Shown: positions 22,975 through 27,668 of the stretch, in pieces
How positions within the stretch are numbered: position 1 is the stretch's first letter
Layout of the letters: each line of letters opens with the position of its first letter
DNA from: a virus
DNA length: 27,668 bases
Virus record (IMG/VR): IMGVR_UViG_3300034120_000784
Location: 1-27,668 of that record
Direction: 5' to 3' (one strand)
Notes under the pieces: generated by a model
What the model saw: only the letters and a program-made list of their open reading frames with translations
The model's database searches: none
What the model was told of the DNA's origin: nothing
Position numbers and translations under genes: made by a program

Positions 22975-24324
22975 CTAAGACCTCGGGAAGAAAAGTTGCT
23001 GAGACACATAAGTGGTACTGGTTCCAGCTACCATGCTTAGTGCTGACGTGTTAACCGCCATCTGCTTGCGTGTGTACAAAAAGATGGAGATTGTGCTGAC
23101 AGCAGTATTCTCTGTAAGCGTTGATAGCGATGCCCCGTAAACCTCTGTTGATGCAGCAGACGAGGCATAAAAAGAAATCAATATGCCCCTGGACGATAGC
23201 GTCAGTCCAGAAGCCGATGGTGTGTTTGTTGTAGCTTCGGCATTAGTCCCGTACACAGCTCCCGTCGTCGTTGCATCTCTTAACGTAATGCAAGCGATTG
23301 AAAACGCCTGACTGACTGGAGATCCGGATTTCGTCCACGAAACGCTGTAATTCGCAGGCTCGCTGCCTCCAGCCACCTTGGTATACACGTACTTCACCAA
23401 GGCGGTGCCGTCATAGGTGTCAGCCGTTGAGAATCCACTCGGCCCTGTAAACACAAGCGGACTATTCTGAGCGACCACCACGATGATGACAACCAAGTCT
23501 CCGCTGGCCGTTCCCGTTGGCTTGGTGACTGTTGCGGTGGAATTGGTGCCGGATGCACTTGTAGCATCAACAATAGTCGGATAGTTCGACGATTGTGTAG
23601 GCCCAGGCTTTAGAGCAAATGCAAATGAGTTGTAACTGTAGCTCGTTGAATTTGTTCCTGAGCTCAACGAAAAAGCGCCAACATCTACAGCACCCGAGTT
23701 CCACACTACGCTGCCCACGGCCACCGTAGTATCGTAAGTGTCATCCAAACCATTCGTTTGAATGAAGTTGCTTAACTCAGATGGCGTGTTGTACGTAAGG
23801 CTGGTGATATGAGCACTACCGCCACCTGCCAATATCATGGCCTTCTGAGTAATAGGCGTGATAGACGGCGGATTGATTAGAGCCGTATCGGTTCCAGAGG
23901 CTTGAGCAAGCTGTTCAACAATAATGTCTGTATCAACATTGCGCCAAACCTGAACCGCAATCGCTGCTGAATCGGTTCCAGTACCCGATGATGATGTGTT
24001 AACCGAGGTTTCGCTTGCACCCGCAACTTTGACCGCGACAAACAAGTTGTTGTCATAGGTATCGTTGACATAAGCCTTGGTGCCAACAATTAAGTACCCT
24101 GATGTAATCATCTTAATCTGACGACTATTGATAGCTCCTGTTGAAAACACCACAACAATTACATCGCCTTCTGCTGGCTGAGATGCAACGCCACCAGTTA
24201 AGGAAGTAAGAGAAATGGTGTATCCAGCGATAGACGCTGTACCCAAAAAGCCTTGGGTGACGCCGCCGACATACACAGGTGGAGTAACTTTATTGACGGC
24301 TCTTAGGGCATGAGGGAGCAGCAC
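22975..24324 (-). CDS. Beta-rich tail protein with two tandem similar domains (449 aa)
   Basis: The protein consists of two similar ~200-residue beta-sandwich-like halves. Each has an early hydrophobic strand (GDVIVVVFSTG in the first, GDLVVIIVVVAQ in the second), a DTYD motif (NDTYDNNLFVAVKVAG and ADTYDGTALVKYVYTKVAG) and a similar later strand (SIACITLRDA in the second). This suggests an internal duplication. I chose the GTG at 24324, which overlaps the upstream stop as TAGTG and has GGGAG ahead of it; an ATG at 24375 would overlap the upstream gene by 52 bases without a ribosome-binding site. A fibre, baseplate or receptor-related role is inferred from context only. Confidence 0.75.
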   Translation of the reverse strand: MLLPHALRAVNKVTPPVYVGGVTQGFLGTASIAGYTISLTSLTGGVASQPAEGDVIVVVFSTGAINSRQIKMITSGYLIVGTKAYVNDTYDNNLFVAVKVAGASETSVNTSSSGTGTDSAAIAVQVWRNVDTDIIVEQLAQASGTDTALINPPSITPITQKAMILAGGGSAHITSLTYNTPSELSNFIQTNGLDDTYDTTVAVGSVVWNSGAVDVGAFSLSSGTNSTSYSYNSFAFALKPGPTQSSNYPTIVDATSASGTNSTATVTKPTGTASGDLVVIIVVVAQNSPLVFTGPSGFSTADTYDGTALVKYVYTKVAGGSEPANYSVSWTKSGSPVSQAFSIACITLRDATTTGAVYGTNAEATTNTPSASGLTLSSRGILISFYASSAASTEVYGASLSTLTENTAVSTISIFLYTRKQMAVNTSALSMVAGTSTTYVSQQLFFPRS

Positions 24325-24983
24325 TATGCCACGCTCCCGACCAAGGCTCCGTAAAGAGTCGTGCTCACCTTCCATAGCTCAATCACGGTGTACCCGGAGG
24401 TCGCCAATGTAGGCGGAGATCCTCCTGCCCAAGTGACTGAGGGCCATGTGATTGTGTATGCCGAACCATCATTGACCATAAGCGTCATTGATTGGCCGGC
24501 TGCAAACCCCGTGGCTGTAGGAGACCTACTAGCACCTAGCGTCCATAGTTGGACCGTGCCATTGGACGGATCTAAATCTACGGAAGCACCATCTGTGATG
24601 GTAAAAACCTCTTCCGTGTAATCACCATCAAAGATCAGATTGGTGATGGTCTTGTTACTAAGGGTTTGCTCTAAGTCCGTTGCAACTGCGCGTTCAGCGG
24701 GGTAGGTGACAAACACTTCTTTAGTGCCCGCCGCCCAATCCACCGCTGACCCGCTGTTGCTTGACTCAAGGATCGTGTCTCTGCTCAGAGTGGTACCGGA
24801 CAACGTGTACGTTCCGATACCGACTTCCCAGCTTGTGCCCGCAGTAATGGCGTAATACGTAGTGTTACCGTTGCCAATCACCGAGAACGATTGAAACCCA
24901 GCAACGGCACCGGCAAGGGTAAAAGTCCCCGTGCCAGTGGTCGTGCTGGTTTCTTTGACCCGATCCTTGATTACAAGCGCCAT
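24324..24983 (-). CDS. Phage tail/virion structural protein (219 aa)
   Basis: The opening MALVIKDRVKETSTTTGTGT and the following TFTLAGAVAGFQSF...GNGNTTYYAI belong to a set of beta-rich structural proteins I recognise from aquatic tailed phages. The rest is beta-strand-rich with Gly/Ser/Thr turns and ends LVGSVA, which resembles the repeat core of the 738-aa protein. AGGA lies 7 bases before the ATG, which overlaps the previous stop as TAATG. Its own stop overlaps the next GTG start. Probable tail or fibre-base component; no biochemical function is known to me. Confidence 0.75.
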   Translation of the reverse strand: MALVIKDRVKETSTTTGTGTFTLAGAVAGFQSFSVIGNGNTTYYAITAGTSWEVGIGTYTLSGTTLSRDTILESSNSGSAVDWAAGTKEVFVTYPAERAVATDLEQTLSNKTITNLIFDGDYTEEVFTITDGASVDLDPSNGTVQLWTLGASRSPTATGFAAGQSMTLMVNDGSAYTITWPSVTWAGGSPPTLATSGYTVIELWKVSTTLYGALVGSVA

Positions 24984-25420
24984 TAAGCAATCCTAATGAT
25001 CGCGTTCGAAGCATCGGCTGCTGGGAAGATCACCTGGAAGGTGCCAGCGGTCGAGGTCTTGTCCGAGCCGAAGTCCAGCACCACAACCGTCGGATCACTA
25101 GTAGCCGTGTCGTTGTAAATCAAAGCGCCACGAGCCGTGATGGTGGCCGTGGTAAAGCTGATGTCCGCAAAGTCCGTGAACGCCGTGGTGCCAGAGCTGG
25201 TCGGGGTGACATTGGTAAGAGTGCCGCCGCCAGCCGAGTACGAACCCGAGGCCGTGACCTCGTTGGACGTGGTGTACGCCGTGGTTGCTGCGGTGAACGA
25301 TGCGCTGTTGGTGTACATCGCCAGCTTGAACGTGTTGCCAGTGCTGGCCGTAAAGTTGTGAATAGCGCGCATCAGCTCAACCTTGAAGCTGGTACACATA
25401 AAGTTGCCGGTAAAGGCCAT
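24983..25420 (-). CDS. Conserved-type small virion protein (145 aa)
   Basis: A short helical N-terminus (MCTSFKVELMRAIHNF) precedes a beta-rich, threonine/alanine-rich body (TFKLAMYTNSASFTAATT, FTDFADISFTTATITARGAL) and a final strand set (GTFQVIFPAADASNAIIRI). I recall similar proteins at this position in aquatic phage genomes, adjacent to adaptor and tail genes, but they lack an assigned function. GGAG lies 7 bases before the ATG. A structural role in the neck or tail is inferred from order. Confidence 0.75.
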   Translation of the reverse strand: MAFTGNFMCTSFKVELMRAIHNFTASTGNTFKLAMYTNSASFTAATTAYTTSNEVTASGSYSAGGGTLTNVTPTSSGTTAFTDFADISFTTATITARGALIYNDTATSDPTVVVLDFGSDKTSTAGTFQVIFPAADASNAIIRIA

Positions 25421-25421
25421 G

Positions 25422-25712
25422 TTATTTCTCCAGAAGAGTGGTTAATTCAGGATGACCCGCATCCCGAAGCCTGATAGCAAGCGTAGCCCGATCGTTCTTG
25501 ATCGCTTCCTTCATGTAGAAGGTGACTACTGCTTGAATATGTTCCCTGAACGCCTGAGCTTGATCACGAATAGCCGGATGAGAGCTCTGCCCCACCGAGA
25601 TGATTCGATCAACGGCACGCTCCGCGACTTCCTCGGCTGTTAACCCACGGTTTTGTGTCGTCTGTACTTGAACGAGCCCGCCAAGCAGAACTCCAACGTC
25701 ATTCATAATCAT
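25422..25712 (-). CDS. Small helical phage protein, unknown function (96 aa)
   Basis: An almost fully helical protein with LTAEEVAERAVDRIISV, then SHPAIRDQAQAFREHIQAVV and a basic C-terminus (RLRDAGHPELTTLLEK). Similar small proteins follow the adaptor gene in other aquatic phages as I recall, but their role is unknown. The start overlaps the adaptor stop as ATGA; a second ATG two codons later is possible. Translational coupling to the adaptor suggests a connector or assembly role, which is inference. Confidence 0.75.
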   Translation of the reverse strand: MIMNDVGVLLGGLVQVQTTQNRGLTAEEVAERAVDRIISVGQSSHPAIRDQAQAFREHIQAVVTFYMKEAIKNDRATLAIRLRDAGHPELTTLLEK

Positions 25713-26395
25713 GTGACTTGATACCTCACTTGTCCAGACCGATAGGTGTCTTGACGATCCTTGCCATCGCCAAGTTTCTTGAGCAACACCATAGCCTCTT
25801 CATACCGCTTCGTGTACAGCGCAATCATGTCGGTTTCACCCTTCATGAACGTGTACCCTTCAATCAGTGATCCGTAAAGCAAGGTGCTGTCAAAGTGATC
25901 ACCCAGCCACGTCGTGTTCGCGGTCACGATCGATTCTGGGTAATAGTAGTAGTGCATCTCCATACTGTACGAAGCATCGGGCGTCGGACCCAGGATCATC
26001 GTATCGTTGTCAAAGATGGCATAGTGCGTCGGCTCCCCAGTGTCAGACGGACTGGGGAACGATTCACGGATGTATTCAACATCTTTGTTCAACAGGAAAT
26101 GCTGAGAACCATCAGCTCGAATGATCGACAACGAGAACATAGCCAGCCAGTCAGACGGCATGGCAAGGTACTTGTTACTGATCGTACAGTTGCCTGTCAC
26201 GTTCTTCCGAAGCGCCGGAAGCTGGACCGTGTTATAGATCCGCTGTTCGGCCTGCTTGATAAACGTGTTGATCTGCTCAGTTGACGAAAAGGTCACCGTC
26301 CCGGTTTCAGCCGAATCCGTCCAGGTGGTACTTGGGAAGTCATTCTCCAGGTACCCTTTAATCGTCTCAAAGAGCGTCGCGTAGTTCACGTTCAA
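25709..26395 (-). CDS. Putative head-tail adaptor protein (228 aa)
   Basis: Helical N-terminus (YATLFETIKGYLENDFP) and QINTFIKQAEQRIYNTVQLP, then a beta part with YLAMPSDWLAMFSLSI and a tyrosine-rich strand (MEMHYYYYPESI), and a helical C-terminus (EEAMVLLKKLGDGKDRQDTY). This pattern and length match the podovirus adaptor proteins that bind under the portal ring. The start is an unusual TTG that overlaps the previous stop as TTGA; a GTG two codons further in is an alternative. The ribosome-binding site is weak, so coupling is likely important. Position next to the expected portal/capsid side of the operon supports the call. Confidence 0.75.
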   Translation of the reverse strand: MNVNYATLFETIKGYLENDFPSTTWTDSAETGTVTFSSTEQINTFIKQAEQRIYNTVQLPALRKNVTGNCTISNKYLAMPSDWLAMFSLSIIRADGSQHFLLNKDVEYIRESFPSPSDTGEPTHYAIFDNDTMILGPTPDASYSMEMHYYYYPESIVTANTTWLGDHFDSTLLYGSLIEGYTFMKGETDMIALYTKRYEEAMVLLKKLGDGKDRQDTYRSGQVRYQVT

Positions 26396-26592
26396 CCCAT
26401 CTTGGTCGAGCTGCTGTTCCCACGAGTCGTGTTCTTCGTCCCACGGGTACGCAAGGTTTGAGTATTAGCAATGGCATTCGGATAGCCATTCTTACCCATC
26501 GTATCGGTGTACTGACGGGGCTGAGTGTACTTCCCAATCGGATCTTTAGTATCCACCGGGAAGAAATGGCACTGATCGTTAGCCTTGCTCAT
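26392..26592 (-). CDS. Small unknown phage protein (66 aa)
   Basis: Polar, Asn/Thr/Gly-rich and probably unstructured, with HFFPVDTKDPIGKYTQPRQY near the start and a basic tail (RGTKNTTRGNSSSTKMG). GGAG lies six bases before the ATG, and the ATG overlaps the upstream stop as ATGA, which supports it as a real gene. Function unknown; a minor virion or assembly protein is possible. Confidence 0.65.
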   Translation of the reverse strand: MSKANDQCHFFPVDTKDPIGKYTQPRQYTDTMGKNGYPNAIANTQTLRTRGTKNTTRGNSSSTKMG

Positions 26593-26765
26593 GATCCACT
26601 CCGCTGGTTCATGACACGAGCCATGTTGCGACCGTACTGCTTGCGCTGGGCGTTCGTCACACCACCCTTGGCGTACTTGTGCATCCGCTTCTCATGACCG
26701 GCAACCTCGGCCTTGGCGATCTTCTTCACCTGCTTAACGTCACCGCCTGACATGTACTTCTTCAT
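26589..26765 (-). CDS. Very small basic protein with two Y-x-x-GG motifs (58 aa)
   Basis: A lysine/arginine-rich helical protein (VKQVKKIAKAEVAGHEKRMH) bearing KKYMSGGD near its start and HKYAKGGV in the middle, the same short motif seen in the 461- and 627-aa virion proteins. The ATG at 26765 has AGGAG five bases upstream; a GTG two codons earlier would sit on that sequence and is unlikely. The charge suggests contact with DNA or an acidic partner, which is inference. Confidence 0.7.
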   Translation of the reverse strand: MKKYMSGGDVKQVKKIAKAEVAGHEKRMHKYAKGGVTNAQRKQYGRNMARVMNQRSGS

Positions 26766-26773
26766 GATCACTC

Positions 26774-27208
26774 CTAACTGACCGTAATGGTCACGGTTCC
26801 CACTGAACCTTGTGCTTGGAGATTATCCTCCAAACCCACAAGTTGCAACGGATTGTTTAGACCCACAGGATTCCATCCCCACTGAATAATCCTGCTACCA
26901 CCCTCCGGTGTACCAAACGCCTCTGTACTGGTCGTCGGTGCTGTCAATGGATCAGTCTGCAATCCATTCAATCCAGAGGTGATGTAGCTGTTATCCGGCC
27001 GAGGATTCCTCAACGCCTGCGGATCATCTACCGGATACATCCCCAACTGAAGCTGCGGCTGATCAGGCTCCCAACAGGTTGGACACACCAACAAGTTCAC
27101 GTTCTTGGTCTTAATGACCAGTTGTTTCAACTCTTTCAGCTTGTAGCGGAAATTGCAACGATCGCATTGAGCGATGGCCCAGCGCCCTGACGCAAACCTA
27201 TTAGGCAT
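26774..27208 (-). CDS. Zinc-ribbon phage protein with repeat-like C-terminus (144 aa)
   Basis: The N-terminal 45 residues hold a zinc ribbon with C15/C18 (CDRC) and C42/C45 (CPTC) in a basic helical setting (RYKLKELKQLVIKTKN). A proline-rich stretch follows (DQPQLQLGMYPVDDPQALRN), and the last residues are GSVGTVTITVS, matching the core of the 22-residue repeat in the 738-aa protein. I recall similar proteins upstream of adaptor genes in aquatic phages. GGAG lies six bases before the ATG, which overlaps the end of the upstream gene by 8 bases. The role is unknown; a virion component with a nucleic-acid or metal-binding head is possible. Confidence 0.78.
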   Translation of the reverse strand: MPNRFASGRWAIAQCDRCNFRYKLKELKQLVIKTKNVNLLVCPTCWEPDQPQLQLGMYPVDDPQALRNPRPDNSYITSGLNGLQTDPLTAPTTSTEAFGTPEGGSRIIQWGWNPVGLNNPLQLVGLEDNLQAQGSVGTVTITVS

Positions 27209-27668
27209 TTACGTCTCCTGCGTTCTCCGGGTACAAGAGTACGTATTGCTCCTTCCAGTTGTCTGTAAAGCGCCGCTTAGTGTGCATGATACGAGCATTC
27301 CGCCGCCTAGTCTCTACCTGCTCAGGAGTGCATTTGTAGCCTGCGTTATAGGCTTTGCCTTTGCGTACGGCTACGGCCTTGGCACGATACTCTGGATCTT
27401 CCCATAGCTTGCGAGTTCGCTCTTTGCGTTGGGCTCGCTCCTCATCCGTCATTGCCTTGCGTATCGCCTCAGTGTTGATCTTCCGAAGCTGCTCGTCTTC
27501 CCAACGAGCTTTAGATTGAACAGATACAGATTGCCGATACTCTTCGGATCTTGGCGGGTGTATGACTTTGAAGCCAGACGCATATCTAGCCACTACTGTG
27601 GCACGCACCTTTTCTGCCCATTCTTTAGGCAGTTTTTGACCGGCTATCACTGGCGCTGACGCACTTTG
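27201..27668 (-). CDS. Basic DNA-binding/homing-type protein, cut by the window edge (at least 149 aa)
   Basis: The visible part is very basic and helical, with spaced tryptophan/arginine blocks (SKARWEDEQLRKIN, RTRKLWEDPEYRAKAVAV, EQVETRRRNARIMHTKRR) resembling the modular DNA-binding repeats (NUMOD type) found C-terminal to homing nucleases. No nuclease core is visible. The frame has no stop up to the right edge, so the true start, and perhaps a nuclease domain, may lie outside the window; an internal GTG at 27650 is the first start inside it. The stop lies within the start region of the zinc-ribbon gene. The homing assignment is a guess from composition. Confidence 0.55.
   Translation of the reverse strand, partial: QSASAPVIAGQKLPKEWAEKVRATVVARYASGFKVIHPPRSEEYRQSVSVQSKARWEDEQLRKINTEAIRKAMTDEERAQRKERTRKLWEDPEYRAKAVAVRKGKAYNAGYKCTPEQVETRRRNARIMHTKRRFTDNWKEQYVLLYPENAGDVNA

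Overview
The window looks like the structural and ejection half of a tailed-phage (Caudoviricetes) genome, most like the short-tailed podoviruses known from aquatic viral metagenomes. No cellular housekeeping gene is present. From about 2.2 kb to the right edge almost everything is a tightly packed minus-strand virion operon, with stop/start overlaps of the ATGA, TAATG and TAGTG kind. A DNA-stabilisation protein resembling P22 gp10, a head-tail adaptor-like protein and several alanine/glutamine-rich internal proteins, with no classical long-tail genes, favour a podovirus. The host cannot be read from the sequence. Terminase, portal and capsid genes would be expected beyond the right edge.

Layout. 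(1) 1-629: no credible gene, but many RNA hairpins, including a nested domain with a GAAA tetraloop; this is the best candidate for a large structured non-coding RNA. (2) 630-2134, plus strand: a small unknown protein, a stand-alone ParB-like protein with helix-turn-helix and coiled coil, a possible small overlapping gene and a RusA-type Holliday-junction resolvase, closed by a clear intrinsic terminator at 2154-2182. (3) 2181-14357, minus strand: a 2580-residue giant 'polyvalent' protein with ParB-like, C5-cytosine-methyltransferase-like and zincin (HELAH) regions, preceded in the operon by three internal-virion-like proteins of 461, 380 and 627 residues. (4) 14384-17249: a C1q/TNF-like jelly-roll protein, the gp10-like protein and a small zinc ribbon. 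(5) 17246-20248: a small conserved-looking protein, an AT-rich free-standing HNH endonuclease and a tail fibre with a self-cleaving S74 chaperone. (6) 20258-25420: a protein with 29 tandem 22-residue repeats, a tail-fibre assembly chaperone and three beta-rich tail proteins. (7) 25422-27668: small proteins, the adaptor, a zinc-ribbon protein and an edge-truncated DNA-binding/homing-type protein.

How they may work together (inference): the adaptor, gp10-like and fibre proteins form the head-tail junction and host-recognition apparatus. The proteins at 9.9-14.4 kb and the giant protein are probably packed in the capsid and ejected with DNA, so that the methylase-like, ParB-like and protease-like regions act early in the cell. 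The plus-strand ParB/RusA set is probably a separate DNA-metabolism transcript. The most unusual items are the structured 5' RNA, the giant multi-domain protein, the 22-residue repeat array whose core motif recurs at the ends of other virion proteins, and a short tyrosine/glycine-rich motif shared by three proteins.
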